A DNA stretch of 49,724 nucleotides from Bacteroidales bacterium (GCA_017395245.1 JAFPVR010000004.1:1-49724), one strand, 5' to 3'; counted from the stretch's first letter, positions 1-8,071 are shown. Numbers and translations: made by a program. The notes: generated by a model not told the origin, from the letters alone.

Positions 1-816
1 CAGGTCGGCGTTCCGAGAATGGTGGTCTTCATGAACAAGGTTGACCTTGTTGACGACCCCGAGCTTCTCGACCTCGTTGAGATGGAAATCCGTGACCTCC
101 TCTCTTTCTACGGCTTCGACGGCGACAACAGCCCCGTCATCCGCGGCTCTGCCCTCGGTGCCCTGAACAAAGAACCCAAGTGGGTTGAGAAGGTCATCGA
201 ACTGATGGATGCCGTTGACACTTGGATTCCGCTGCCTCCGCGCGATGTCGATAAAGACTTCCTCATGCCCGTTGAAGACGTGTTCTCCATCACCGGCCGT
301 GGTACCGTTGCTACCGGTCGTATCGAGACTGGTGTCATCCACACCAGCGATCCCGTCGACATCATCGGTATGGGTGCTGAGAAACTGAAATCTGTCGTCA
401 CCGGTGTTGAGATGTTCCGCAAGATCCTCGACGAAGGTGAAGCTGGCGATAACGTGGGTCTGTTGCTCCGCGGTATCGATAAGGACGAAATCCGTCGTGG
501 TATGGTTATCGCGAAACCGGGTTCCATCCACCCGCACAAGAAATTCAAAGCTTCCGTGTATGTGTTGAAGAAAGAAGAAGGCGGCCGTCACACTCCGTTC
601 GGCAACAACTATCGCCCGCAATTCTACTTCCGCACCACTGACGTCACCGGCGCCATCACCCTGCCCGCAGGCGTTGAAATGTGCATGCCCGGCGATAACG
701 TGGAAATCACGGTCGAACTGCTCTCTGAAATCGCTCTGAACATGAACCTCCGTTTCGCTATCCGTGAGGGTGGTCGTACGGTCGGCGCTGGTCAGGTGAC
801 TGAGATCTTAGACTAA
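1..816 (+). CDS. tuf: Elongation factor Tu, 3' part (5' end outside window)
   Basis: C-terminal 271 residues of translation factor EF-Tu, the GTPase that carries aminoacyl-tRNA to the ribosome. The reading frame is open from base 1, so the gene begins upstream of the window; about 395 residues are usual, so roughly 120 N-terminal residues (P-loop, switch regions) are missing. Visible are the G4 motif NKVD near the start, the G5 region SALGAL, the domain II start [19 protein letters not shown], and the family C-terminus GQVTEILD. The ATG at base 19 is internal, not the start. A strong hairpin follows 19 bases after the stop and tRNA-Trp directly after that. Identification is certain; completeness cannot be judged from here. 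Confidence 0.98.
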   Translation, partial: QVGVPRMVVFMNKVDLVDDPELLDLVEMEIRDLLSFYGFDGDNSPVIRGSALGALNKEPKWVEKVIELMDAVDTWIPLPPRDVDKDFLMPVEDVFSITGRGTVATGRIETGVIHTSDPVDIIGMGAEKLKSVVTGVEMFRKILDEGEAGDNVGLLLRGIDKDEIRRGMVIAKPGSIHPHKKFKASVYVLKKEEGGRHTPFGNNYRPQFYFRTTDVTGAITLPAGVEMCMPGDNVEITVELLSEIALNMNLRFAIREGGRTVGAGQVTEILD

Positions 817-834
817 TTTATCATCGCCAATAAC

Positions 835-865
835 AAAGAGGAGGCTGTAATAATGCCTCCTCTTT
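835..865 (+). terminator. Hairpin between tuf and tRNA-Trp
   Basis: An 11-bp perfect stem (AAAGAGGAGGC with GCCTCCTCTTT) around a 9-nt loop lies between the tuf stop and the first base of tRNA-Trp. It ends in only three T, so it may be a weak terminator or a processing stem separating the tRNA from the mRNA. Confidence 0.7.
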
Positions 866-868
866 CAC

Positions 869-939
869 AGGGGAATAGTTTAAGGGCAGAATAGTGGTCT
901 CCAAAACCATTGATGGGAGTTCGAATCTCTCTTCCCCTG
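869..939 (+). tRNA. trnW: tRNA-Trp (anticodon CCA)
   Basis: A complete cloverleaf can be drawn. The acceptor stem pairs 869-875 (AGGGGAA) with 932-938 (TTCCCCT), with discriminator G939. The anticodon stem pairs 894-898 with 906-910 around loop CTCCAAA, giving anticodon CCA at 901-903. The T arm carries GTTCGAATC. The 3' CCA is not encoded. tuf followed by tRNA-Trp is the usual Bacteroidota order, but the usual next genes secE and nusG are absent here. Confidence 0.97.
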
Positions 940-941
940 CT

Positions 942-972
942 AAAAGTCAGGTTCTTCAACGACCTGACTTTT
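942..972 (+). terminator. Terminator behind tRNA-Trp
   Basis: An 11-bp perfect stem (AAAAGTCAGGT with ACCTGACTTTT) around a 9-nt loop, ending in TTTTG, starts three bases after the tRNA. It fits an intrinsic terminator closing the tuf/tRNA-Trp unit, so the following gene at 997 probably needs its own promoter. Confidence 0.8.
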
Positions 973-996
973 GTTATATAACCAAGTAGCATCCTT

Positions 997-1722
997 ATGA
1001 TTCTGATGTACCATAACGTGGATGAGAAGCCCGGCTTCAACACCGTCTCCGCTGAGAATTTCGAGCGGCAGCTCCGGTTTGTGAAACAGCACTGGCACTT
1101 CACTGATATGGACACCTATGTGCGAGAATGCCGCCATAACCCCCGCCTCACCACCGTCACCTTCGACGATGCCTATTCCTGCCTCTATACTTGCGTCAGG
1201 GGCATTCTCGATGAGCTAAACATTCCTGTCACCGTCTTTGTTCCGGTTTCCCATGTAGGAAGCGACAACTGCTGGGACAAGGATGAACCCGGCTACCAGA
1301 AAATTGACATACTCTCATGGTGCAGCATCGAAGAACTGGCCCAAAATCCGCTTTTCACTTTCGGGTCCCATGGCATGACCCATGTCTCCATGCGTCATTT
1401 GTCGAAAGAACAGACCGTGAAGGATTTACGGGAATCTAAGCAGCTATTGGAAGAACATCTGCAAAAACAGGTGGATTATTACGCCTTCCCTTACGGCCAG
1501 AAGAAAGATTTCGGCCACGCGACCCCCGAACTGCTTCAGGAAATCGGTTTCAAGGCCGCCTTCACCACCTTGTGGAAACGGAACAACTTAAGGGAAAACC
1601 CCTACCGTCTCCGCCGCGTGGAGGTAAAACCGACCGATACAATGGACGATTTCCAACGCTACCTGATGCAAAAACCCGATTTCAGACTCATCAAACAGGA
1701 AATAAAGAACATCTTGCGTTGA
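997..1722 (+). CDS. Polysaccharide deacetylase (NodB domain)
   Basis: A 241-residue carbohydrate esterase family 4 protein. The NodB signatures are visible: motif 1 TFDDAY (residues about 53-58; catalytic and metal Asp), motif 2 SHGMTH (metal His pair), and further on YAFPYG. Family members remove N-acetyl groups from GlcNAc-type polymers or capsular and O-antigen sugars; the substrate here is not predictable. There is no signal peptide; the protein opens directly with the MYHN strand of the fold, so a cytoplasmic role in surface sugar synthesis is plausible. It lies alone between the tRNA-Trp terminator and a perfect 30-bp palindrome that starts at its stop. No clear TAnnTTTG promoter is visible upstream. 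The family is certain, the substrate unknown. Confidence 0.85.
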   Translation: MILMYHNVDEKPGFNTVSAENFERQLRFVKQHWHFTDMDTYVRECRHNPRLTTVTFDDAYSCLYTCVRGILDELNIPVTVFVPVSHVGSDNCWDKDEPGYQKIDILSWCSIEELAQNPLFTFGSHGMTHVSMRHLSKEQTVKDLRESKQLLEEHLQKQVDYYAFPYGQKKDFGHATPELLQEIGFKAAFTTLWKRNNLRENPYRLRRVEVKPTDTMDDFQRYLMQKPDFRLIKQEIKNILR

Positions 1723-1752
1723 TGTAGAGACGCACGGCCGTGCGTCTCTACA
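1723..1752. repeat. 30-bp perfect palindrome, GTAGAGACG family (copy 1)
   Basis: A perfect 30-bp palindrome with arms TGTAGAGACG and CGTCTCTACA around CACGGCCGTG begins at the last base region of the deacetylase gene. An identical 30-bp copy lies at 43521-43550, and variants at 9646-9667, 11665-11698 and 33001-33026. It could act as a terminator but has no T-run. Confidence 0.85.
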
Positions 1753-1800
1753 TTGTTCTCATAACCTCGAAACCATGTAACCTCGTAACCCAAAAAAATG

Positions 1801-1808
1801 TACCTTTG
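1801..1808 (+). promoter_or_regulatory. -7 promoter element for the wbpE operon
   Basis: TACCTTTG matches the Bacteroidota -7 consensus TAnnTTTG. Transcription should begin near 1813, just before the 55-bp hairpin element, so that element would be part of the 5' leader. Confidence 0.75.
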
Positions 1809-1816
1809 CAGCGTTT

Positions 1817-1871
1817 TAGGAGTTGCGGCATTCCTGCCGCTTAAAGGCCGCCAGGAATGGCGGAACTCCTA
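1817..1871 (+). repeat. 55-bp two-state palindromic leader element (copy 1)
   Basis: The outer arms TAGGAGTT (1817-1824) and AACTCCTA (1864-1871) enclose two hairpins: GCGGCA-TTCC-TGCCGC (1825-1840) and CCGCCA-GGAA-TGGCGG (1848-1863). The loops TTCC and GGAA are complementary, and the two halves also pair with each other as one long stem. A second copy of identical length lies on the minus strand at 37629-37683, also directly behind a TAnnTTTG promoter. Confidence 0.8.
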
Positions 1872-1901
1872 TTACAAACAACTTGCAACGGTAAAACGAA
1901 T

Positions 1902-3035
1902 ATGAAGATGAATCCAATCCAGATGGTGGATTTGAAAAGCCAGTACCTCCGCATCAAACCTGAAATTGATGCGGCCATTCAGCATGTGTTGGATTCCACC
2001 GCTTTCATACAAGGCGCACCTGTAAAAGAATTTGAGGAGTCTTTGTCGCAATACACTGGCAACAAGTATGTTATAAGCTGCGGGAACGGAACAGATGCAC
2101 TGACAGCCGCGTTAATGGCACTGGAAATCGGACCGGGCGACGAGGTTGTCACCACACCCTTTACATTCATCGCCACGGTAGAAGCCATCGCATTAGTGGG
2201 CGCAAAACCCGTGTTCGTGGATGTATGTGAAGAGACATTCACGCTTGATGTGAACCGGTTGGAAAGCGCCATCACTCCCAAAACCAAAGCCATCATACCC
2301 GTTCACCTTTACGGGCAGTGTGCAGACATGGAACCAATATTGAATATCGCTAACCAACATAATATCCGCGTGATAGAGGATGCCTGCCAAGCGATTGGAA
2401 CGGAATACCATTTCGCAGACGGCAGCGTGAAACAAGCTGGAACAATGGGAACTGTCGGCTGTCTGTCGTTCTTCCCTTCCAAAAACCTGGGCTGTTTCGG
2501 CGATGGCGGCGCACTGATGACCAACGACGCGGATTTAGCTGGAAAACTCCGGTCCATCTGCCGCCACGGTTCCTCAGAACGCTACCATCACGAACGGATA
2601 GGGCTGAACTCCCGTTTGGACACCCTGCAAGCCGCCATTCTGACCGTAAAATTAGACCATCTCCAAGAATACATCACCGCTCGAAAAGAAGCCGCAACCT
2701 ACTATCATGCTGCCCTATCGGACTTGGATTGGCTGTCTCTGCCCGCTTCTTCCCCCTACTCTACTCACACTTACCACCAGTTCACCGTCAGGGTGAAAAA
2801 TGGCCGGAGAGACGCCCTCAAGCAACACCTTGCCGACAAAGGCATCCCTTCCGCCATCTACTACCCTGTTCCGGCGCATCTGCAACCGGCATACGCTTCC
2901 CTGAACCATCATAAAGGCGACTTCCCCATGGCTGAACAACTTTGCGAAGAGGTGCTGTCGCTGCCTATGCACACCGAACTTACGAAAGAGCAATTGGACT
3001 ATATCTGTCACACAATCAAGAACTTCCCATTATGA
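1902..3035 (+). CDS. wbpE: DegT/DnrJ/EryC1 aminotransferase, WbpE/WlbC-like
   Basis: A PLP-dependent sugar aminotransferase of 377 residues. WbpE/WlbC homologues convert UDP-2-acetamido-3-oxo-glucuronate to the 3-amino sugar. Seen: NGTDALTAA near the N-terminus, PVHLYGQ, the PLP-contacting EDACQAIG stretch, [14 protein letters not shown] with the Schiff-base lysine, and [20 protein letters not shown], all in family order and at full length. The start at 1902 ([15 protein letters not shown]) is preferred over the ATG at 1857, which lies inside the hairpin element; 1908 or 1923 are alternatives. Its stop overlaps the start of the acetyltransferase (ATGA), indicating translational coupling. A wbpB homologue lies about 37 kb away at 39906. 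The exact sugar is inferred from family resemblance. Confidence 0.85.
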   Translation: MKMNPIQMVDLKSQYLRIKPEIDAAIQHVLDSTAFIQGAPVKEFEESLSQYTGNKYVISCGNGTDALTAALMALEIGPGDEVVTTPFTFIATVEAIALVGAKPVFVDVCEETFTLDVNRLESAITPKTKAIIPVHLYGQCADMEPILNIANQHNIRVIEDACQAIGTEYHFADGSVKQAGTMGTVGCLSFFPSKNLGCFGDGGALMTNDADLAGKLRSICRHGSSERYHHERIGLNSRLDTLQAAILTVKLDHLQEYITARKEAATYYHAALSDLDWLSLPASSPYSTHTYHQFTVRVKNGRRDALKQHLADKGIPSAIYYPVPAHLQPAYASLNHHKGDFPMAEQLCEEVLSLPMHTELTKEQLDYICHTIKNFPL

Positions 3036-3607
3036 AAAACTACTTCGCACACGAAACTGCCGTATTAGACGAGGGTTGCCGCATTAGCGACGGAACCCGC
3101 ATCTGGCACTTCACACACGTGATGGCCGAGGCCGTGGTCGGGAAAAACTGTGTGTTGGGGCAGAACGTGATGGTCGCCAACCGCGTAACGATAGGCGACA
3201 ATGTGAAAATACAGAACAACGTCTCTGTCTATGAAGGGGTTACGTGTGAGGACAACGTGTTTTTAGGACCTTCTGTCGTGTTCACGAATGTCATCAATCC
3301 CCGGGCTTTTATTGAAAGGAAGCACGAGTTTCGACCGACTTTGGTGAAAAAAGGAGCCTCCATCGGGGCGAACGCCACTATCGTATGCGGACATACTATC
3401 GGCCAGTACGCGCTTGTGGGCGCGGGGGCGGTGGTCACACACGATGTGCCTGATTACGCGCTTGTTACAGGAAATCCTGCCCGGCAAACCGGCTGGGTGA
3501 GTGAATATGGCTACAGGTTAAGGTTCGACAACAACAGTAAGGCCGTATGCCCGGAAAGCGGACAAACCTATCAGTTAATAAACAACCAAGTGAGAAGAAT
3601 CAAGTGA
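3032..3607 (+). CDS. wbpD: Left-handed beta-helix N-acetyltransferase, WbpD/WlbB-like
   Basis: A 191-residue hexapeptide-repeat acetyltransferase. WbpD/WlbB enzymes acetylate the 3-amino group of UDP-2-acetamido-3-amino-glucuronate, the step after WbpE. Seen: imperfect hexapeptide repeats from about residue 20 ([16 protein letters not shown]), the conserved [16 protein letters not shown] loop, [15 protein letters not shown], and [13 protein letters not shown] near the end. The start at 3032 overlaps the wbpE stop as ATGA and gives the family N-terminus [10 protein letters not shown]; an upstream in-frame ATG at 2942 lies inside wbpE. Only one base separates its stop from the start of the T9SS cargo gene, so the three genes form one operon. 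Confidence 0.85.
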   Translation: MKNYFAHETAVLDEGCRISDGTRIWHFTHVMAEAVVGKNCVLGQNVMVANRVTIGDNVKIQNNVSVYEGVTCEDNVFLGPSVVFTNVINPRAFIERKHEFRPTLVKKGASIGANATIVCGHTIGQYALVGAGAVVTHDVPDYALVTGNPARQTGWVSEYGYRLRFDNNSKAVCPESGQTYQLINNQVRRIK

Positions 3608-3608
3608 C

Positions 3609-6209
3609 ATGTACAGGAAATTATTACGTATTCTTCTGGTAATCATTGTCTTGGCCATTTCATTGCCAACGGCATACGCCACGCATCAGCGCGCAGGCGA
3701 GATTAGCTATACGTACGTTTCCGGACTCACTTACGAGTTCACAATCACGACATACACCTACACGCCGAGTCCCGCCGACAGACCGCAAATCGAGGTTTAT
3801 TGGGGCGACGGTACATCCTCCATTATCGACCGCAATCTCAAGGTCAATATGGAGAACAACATCAGCCAAAACGTCTATATCACACAGCATACGTTTTCCG
3901 CTGCAGGCACGTTCCATGTCACCTTTGAAGACCCGAACCGAAACGCCGGCATTGTGAATATCCCCAGCTCGGTGGAGATTCCGTTCTTCATCGAAACCAT
4001 CCTGATTATCAACCCGTTTATCGGTGGAAATTCATCACCTCAGCTGTTGAACCCGCCGTTGGACAACGCCTGTACCCACGTGCCTTACTACCACAATCCC
4101 GGTGCCTACGACCCCGAAGGCGACAGCCTTTCGTACAGCCTCATTAACTGCCGTGGCTACAACGGCGAGGATATCCCGGGCTACTCGCTGCCCGCCGCCT
4201 CCAACTACATCGCCATAGACCCGATTACTGGCGACCTGACGTGGGATTCTCCCCTTATGGCCGGTGAATACAATATCGCCATTCTGATTGAAGAGTGGCG
4301 CGACGGCATCCTGATCGGCAGTATGGTCCGCGACATGCAGATTACGGTGGCACCTTGTAACAACGAACCGCCTGTGGTGGAAGTGAACGATACCTGCGTC
4401 ATTGCGGGAAGCCGCATAGACCAGCTGGTTTGGGTCTACGACAGCACTTCCAAATACGTAAGGCTGACCGCCACAGGCGAACCTTTCTTGGTAAGTGTAT
4501 CGCCTGCGCAATTCTCGAGTATCTACGACAGTGTGCCCTACGGAACCCATTTCGTGTGGCAAACAGCCTGTAACCACATTAAGCAGAACCCCTACGAAGT
4601 AATCTTCAAGGCGAAAGACAACGGACCGCAGGTGGAGCTTGTCTCCTTTAAAACGCTCCGTATTCGAATTATCGGTCCGAAACCGGAAAACCTGAATGCG
4701 TTCCCTGAAGGCAATGTAATTCATTTAGATTGGCAACCAGATTTCTGCTTTAACGCAGTCGGATACGACATCTATCGCCGCAATGGAGAAGACGATTTTG
4801 AGCCGGATTCCTGTCAGACGGGACTTCCACCCGAAGCAGGTTACACGAAAATCGGCTCCACTAACAGTTGGTCGGATACCACGTTCATCGATGACGGTTC
4901 GGTACGCCCACTCTACCACGGCAATGAATACTGTTATCGTGTAGTTGCTTTGTTCCCAGACGGTTCCGAGAGCATTGTCTCCGACAAGGTTTGCGCCCAT
5001 ATTGCCAACGATGCGCCCGTCATCATCAACACCGATGTGGTAACGACCGACCTTACAAACGGTACAATACTTGTCCGTTGGCTCTTCCCGCCCGAGGTTG
5101 ATTCGGCCGCTTTCCCGCCGCCTTATCAATTCCAACTGTTCCGCGAAAACGGTTATGGCAATGCGATTTTGATTCATCAGACTTCTGCGCCGCAAAATCC
5201 GAGCGATACGCTTTCCTACTTAGATCACGATTTGAACACGTCGGATTCCGCATACACCTACAAAGTGACCATGCTCAATTCCGATACGGTGATAGAGAAT
5301 TCCGATCCTTCCACTTCTATTTTCCTGACCGTATCTTCTGCGGACAAGCGTCTGGTTCTTACCTGGACGGACGTACAACCGTGGAACAATGTGGCATACA
5401 CCGTGTTCCGATACAACGAGCACACGGCAGACTGGGATTCCGTTGCAACCGTAGCGGAAACGCATTATACCGACCGCAATCTTGAGAATGGGAAAACCTA
5501 TTGCTACTATATCTTGGCAGAAGGTTATTACTGGTTGCCCGACACCATCGGTCCGCTGTGGAACCGGTCGCAACGGGCATGTGGGGAGCCTTACGACAAT
5601 GAGCCGCCTGAGCTTCCGGAAGTCACCATCACCACCGACTGCCAGAACGTGGAGTTCAGCTGGGTTTTCAGTTCCGACTCCGCCGCCACCGATGCTGTAC
5701 GCTATTACATTTACTACAAGCCCACGCTGGCCGGAACGTTCACCTGTATCGACTCTTTCAGGAACGACGAAATCTGCTATCCCGAGCCGTGCACTCATAG
5801 CATCAGCGTCACCGGTTCGCAAGTGCTGGTCGGTTGTTACGCCATGCGCGTGGCCGACAGCAACCGCAACATCACCGCACTCACAGATTCCGTATGCATT
5901 GACGTGTTCGACTGTCTGGAATACCAGCTGCCGAACGTCTTTACGCCCAACAGCGACGGCATCAACGACCTGTTCACCCCGTACATGCCGTACTCTGGGA
6001 TAACCAAAATCGAGATGGAAATCTTCAACCGTTGGGGCAAACGTGTGTATCACACTGTGAATCCCGACATCCTTTGGGACGGCGCTGACGAGACCACGCA
6101 CCTGCCCTCCTCCGACGGGGTCTACTACTACGCATGCAAGCTGTATGTCAACACGTTGGCAGGTGAAATTTATTACCTGCTGAATGGTTCAATTACTCTG
6201 ATTCGATAA
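3609..6209 (+). CDS. Large secreted protein with T9SS type B (gliding-associated) C-terminal domain
   Basis: An 866-residue exported protein. The N-terminus is a signal peptide (MYRKLLRILLVIIVLAISLP, probable cleavage near AYA-THQ). The body is rich in Thr, Asp and Tyr and looks like several beta-sandwich (PKD/fibronectin III-like) modules, with phrases such as EVYWGDG, AYDPEGDSLSYSL and repeated YRV/YKV strands. The last about 90 residues, from LPNVFTPNSDGINDLF through IFNRWGKRVY to the end, are the type B sorting domain that directs T9SS export. It is translationally close to wbpD (1-nt gap) and followed by a strong hairpin. The protein's specific role (adhesin, motility or matrix) cannot be told. 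Secretion route is well supported. Confidence 0.9.
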   Translation: MYRKLLRILLVIIVLAISLPTAYATHQRAGEISYTYVSGLTYEFTITTYTYTPSPADRPQIEVYWGDGTSSIIDRNLKVNMENNISQNVYITQHTFSAAGTFHVTFEDPNRNAGIVNIPSSVEIPFFIETILIINPFIGGNSSPQLLNPPLDNACTHVPYYHNPGAYDPEGDSLSYSLINCRGYNGEDIPGYSLPAASNYIAIDPITGDLTWDSPLMAGEYNIAILIEEWRDGILIGSMVRDMQITVAPCNNEPPVVEVNDTCVIAGSRIDQLVWVYDSTSKYVRLTATGEPFLVSVSPAQFSSIYDSVPYGTHFVWQTACNHIKQNPYEVIFKAKDNGPQVELVSFKTLRIRIIGPKPENLNAFPEGNVIHLDWQPDFCFNAVGYDIYRRNGEDDFEPDSCQTGLPPEAGYTKIGSTNSWSDTTFIDDGSVRPLYHGNEYCYRVVALFPDGSESIVSDKVCAHIANDAPVIINTDVVTTDLTNGTILVRWLFPPEVDSAAFPPPYQFQLFRENGYGNAILIHQTSAPQNPSDTLSYLDHDLNTSDSAYTYKVTMLNSDTVIENSDPSTSIFLTVSSADKRLVLTWTDVQPWNNVAYTVFRYNEHTADWDSVATVAETHYTDRNLENGKTYCYYILAEGYYWLPDTIGPLWNRSQRACGEPYDNEPPELPEVTITTDCQNVEFSWVFSSDSAATDAVRYYIYYKPTLAGTFTCIDSFRNDEICYPEPCTHSISVTGSQVLVGCYAMRVADSNRNITALTDSVCIDVFDCLEYQLPNVFTPNSDGINDLFTPYMPYSGITKIEMEIFNRWGKRVYHTVNPDILWDGADETTHLPSSDGVYYYACKLYVNTLAGEIYYLLNGSITLIR

Positions 6210-6214
6210 CAGAA

Positions 6215-6245
6215 AAAGGATGCCTTCTTTCGAAAGACATCCTTT
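6215..6245 (+). terminator. Terminator of the wbpE-wbpD-cargo operon
   Basis: The stem AAAGGATG (6215-6222) with CATCCTTT (6238-6245), with a further CTTTC/GAAAG pairing inside, lies six bases after the cargo stop. The loop is compact and the 3' side ends in TTTAGTTT. Confidence 0.75.
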
Positions 6246-6247
6246 AG

Positions 6248-6350
6248 TTTCAGGTTTCAGGTTTCAAGTTTCAAGTCCTAAGTCTCAAGTCCTAAGTCTC
6301 AAGTCTCAAGTCTTAAGTCTTAAGTCTCAAGTCTCAAGTCCTAAGTCTTA
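6248..6350. repeat. Heptamer repeat array (GTYTYAR), array 1
   Basis: About 14 consecutive 7-bp units of the form GTTTCAG, GTTTCAA, GTCCTAA, GTCTCAA and GTCTTAA fill the space between the T9SS cargo and the DUF937 gene, running up to the DUF937 stop. The same degenerate heptamers recur at 6927-6981 and 38611-38682. Confidence 0.85.
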
Positions 6351-6848
6351 TTTCTTGAACATCTTGCCCAGCAGGCCGCCGAGGACTTTGCCGGCGTTGG
6401 AACCGCTGTTGGAGTTGGAGGCACCGCCCAAGAGACCGCCTAAAATATTGCCGATGTTGCCGGCGCCCGCCGTGTTCTTGCCTAATACGGAAAGCAGGTT
6501 CGGGGCGATAGAGGCCAAAATGTTGGACACCTGGTCGTTGGTAGTGCTGGTCTGTTTGCCCAAACCGGAGATGACAGAACCGAGATTGCCGCCGAAGATT
6601 TTCTCTAAAATCTTCTTGCCGTCTTCCAGATTGAAGCCGAGGCCCTGGCCCGCGTGGTTGCTCAAAGCTTGCGTCAATGCGGCCGCACCGGCAGCAGTAC
6701 CGGCATTCTTCTGCATGGCACTCAAGAACTTAGGAATAGCGGCTTTGATCACGTCCATGATCTTGTTCGGGTCGATGTTGAATTTTTTTGCGATTTCACC
6801 GATCATATTGTTGCCGGTGATGGCGGAAATGATACTGTTTAAATCCAT
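6348..6848 (-). CDS. DUF937 (YidB-like) family protein
   Basis: A 166-residue protein of the DUF937/YidB type. It starts MDLNSIISAITGNNM, has an amphipathic helical N-terminal half with many Ile, Ala and Lys, and a Gly/Asn/Ser-rich C-terminal part (AGAGNIGNILGGLLGGASNS) ending in LGKMFKK. No signal peptide and no catalytic motif are visible. The family is widespread but of unknown function. It has its own promoter at 6884-6891 on the minus strand, so it need not be co-transcribed with the membrane protein and sigma factor upstream. Its stop touches the heptamer repeat array. Confidence 0.75.
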   Translation of the reverse strand: MDLNSIISAITGNNMIGEIAKKFNIDPNKIMDVIKAAIPKFLSAMQKNAGTAAGAAALTQALSNHAGQGLGFNLEDGKKILEKIFGGNLGSVISGLGKQTSTTNDQVSNILASIAPNLLSVLGKNTAGAGNIGNILGGLLGGASNSNSGSNAGKVLGGLLGKMFKK

Positions 6849-6883
6849 AATGCTAAATTTTTAAGGTTTTGATTTTTCGAAGG

Positions 6884-6891
6884 CAAAAGTA
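6884..6891 (-). promoter_or_regulatory. -7 promoter element for the DUF937 gene
   Basis: TACTTTTG read on the minus strand fits TAnnTTTG and lies about 36 bases upstream of the ATG. Confidence 0.7.
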
Positions 6892-6926
6892 CATTTTATT
6901 CCGATACGTTATACCTGAATAGTTGG

Positions 6927-6981
6927 TTTCAAGTTTCAGGTTTCAGGCATTGACTACTTGAAACCTGAAACCTGAAACTTA
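6927..6981. repeat. Inverted pair of heptamer runs (array 2)
   Basis: GTTTCAA-GTTTCAG-GTTTCAG is followed, after an about 14-nt spacer, by the reverse complement CTGAAAC-CTGAAAC. Together they can form a hairpin just downstream of the membrane protein gene on the minus strand. The units belong to the same heptamer family as the arrays at 6248 and 38611. Confidence 0.75.
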
Positions 6982-6986
6982 ATGAT

Positions 6987-7577
6987 TTATTCCTCCCCTT
7001 CTTCAATCTGACTGATAATCTCCTCGGCGTTGCGAATCACCGAATTGTGCATTTTCAGCCCGATAAAGCCGCCGATGGCCAAACTGATGAGCAGGATGAC
7101 AATCACGAAGAGAGACAATTTCCAGTCGTTGTATCGCATACAGAACTCTATGCAAAGCCATATAAACCAGATGACAATCATAACAATGCTATATTTCAGC
7201 CATTTGCGGTAGTTGTCGCGCAGCTGTTTCATCACTTTGGCAACAGTAAGCAGATCGCCACTCATTGTTTTGGCATTCACATCCTTATGGTACTTCCAAG
7301 TGAAGAAGTCGCACACGAGCATCATCAGGATAGTGGCGGCAATAAACCACCAGCTGAATCCTTCGCTTGGAAGATAGGCCAATGCCCAGAAAATCACGAA
7401 GATAGAAGCGACCACGCTAATCCAAGCATTGTTGTTGATGTTGCGGGCCTTATGCCGCATCGTGTCGCGGAGGAGTTTTTCGGAGACAATGGTTTCCTTG
7501 TCTAATTTGTCCTTCAGCAGTGCAATTTGTGCACGCATGGTTTCCAATTCGCTGTTGTTTATTTCACTGTTTTCCAT
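6987..7577 (-). CDS. Membrane protein partnered with an ECF sigma factor
   Basis: A 196-residue protein not assigned to a named family. The N-terminal about 45 residues are charged and probably coiled coil (ELETMRAQIALLKDKLDKE); then follow four hydrophobic segments (about residues 53-68, 74-92, 128-148 and 154-174) and an acidic tail ending IEEGEE. It starts two bases after the stop of the sigma factor gene, which points to a two-gene operon. Small membrane proteins with a short coiled coil commonly follow ECF sigma genes in Bacteroidales; an anti-sigma or sensor role is an inference from position. No zinc-binding anti-sigma motif is visible. Confidence 0.65.
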   Translation of the reverse strand: MENSEINNSELETMRAQIALLKDKLDKETIVSEKLLRDTMRHKARNINNNAWISVVASIFVIFWALAYLPSEGFSWWFIAATILMMLVCDFFTWKYHKDVNAKTMSGDLLTVAKVMKQLRDNYRKWLKYSIVMIVIWFIWLCIEFCMRYNDWKLSLFVIVILLISLAIGGFIGLKMHNSVIRNAEEIISQIEEGEE

Positions 7578-7579
7578 AA

Positions 7580-8071
7580 TTAAAATTCTTGATTGTCAGA
7601 TATTTGCATTAACTGTTGTTTAATTCTAACCAACTTCACAGAAACATTCTTGGCGGAAATGCCGGCGATGGCCCCAATCTCCTCGTAGCTGAGGTTCTCC
7701 AACCAGAGCAGGACGAGGGCGCGATCCATGATGCCCAGCTTGTTGATGCGCGCATAGAGCTGGCGGATCTGTTTGGTGTCCTCGTCGGTGTCGGTGTAGA
7801 GGTCGGCAGCCATCTCCAGGGGGACGCGTTCCCCTCGCCGCTTCTTCTTGCGGTCGTCGGAGATGCAGGTGTTGAGGGCGACGCGCCAGATCCAGGTGTC
7901 CACCTTCGACTCGCCTCTGAAACTGTCGAAGCCTTTCCAGAGGTTGATGAGGACTTCCTGGAACAGGTCGTTGACCTCGTCGGTGTCCTTGGAGAACATG
8001 TAGCAGACGGTATAGACGGTGCTTTTGTGCTCGCGGACCATTCGTTCAAAATCTGTTTCTTTCTTTGTCAT
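7580..8071 (-). CDS. ECF RNA polymerase sigma factor
   Basis: A sigma-70 family member of the extracytoplasmic function group, 163 residues from the preferred start MTKKETDFERM; an upstream ATG at 8089 would add six residues. Region 2 is clear (TVYTVCYMFSKDTDEVNDLFQEVLINLWKGFDSF), as is region 4 (ALVLLWLENLSYEEIGAIAGISAKNVSVKLVRIKQQL), which recognises the -35 element. There is no C-terminal extension. It is followed at two bases by a membrane protein that could control it. Function as a sigma factor is well supported; the regulon is unknown. Confidence 0.93.
   Translation of the reverse strand: MTKKETDFERMVREHKSTVYTVCYMFSKDTDEVNDLFQEVLINLWKGFDSFRGESKVDTWIWRVALNTCISDDRKKKRRGERVPLEMAADLYTDTDEDTKQIRQLYARINKLGIMDRALVLLWLENLSYEEIGAIAGISAKNVSVKLVRIKQQLMQISDNQEF

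Noticed and set aside
6348-6848. Plus-strand frame 6220-6864 opposite the DUF937 gene
   Set aside because: It starts in the terminator and heptamer array and is Pro- and Ser-rich; the minus-strand frame has the family sequence and a promoter.
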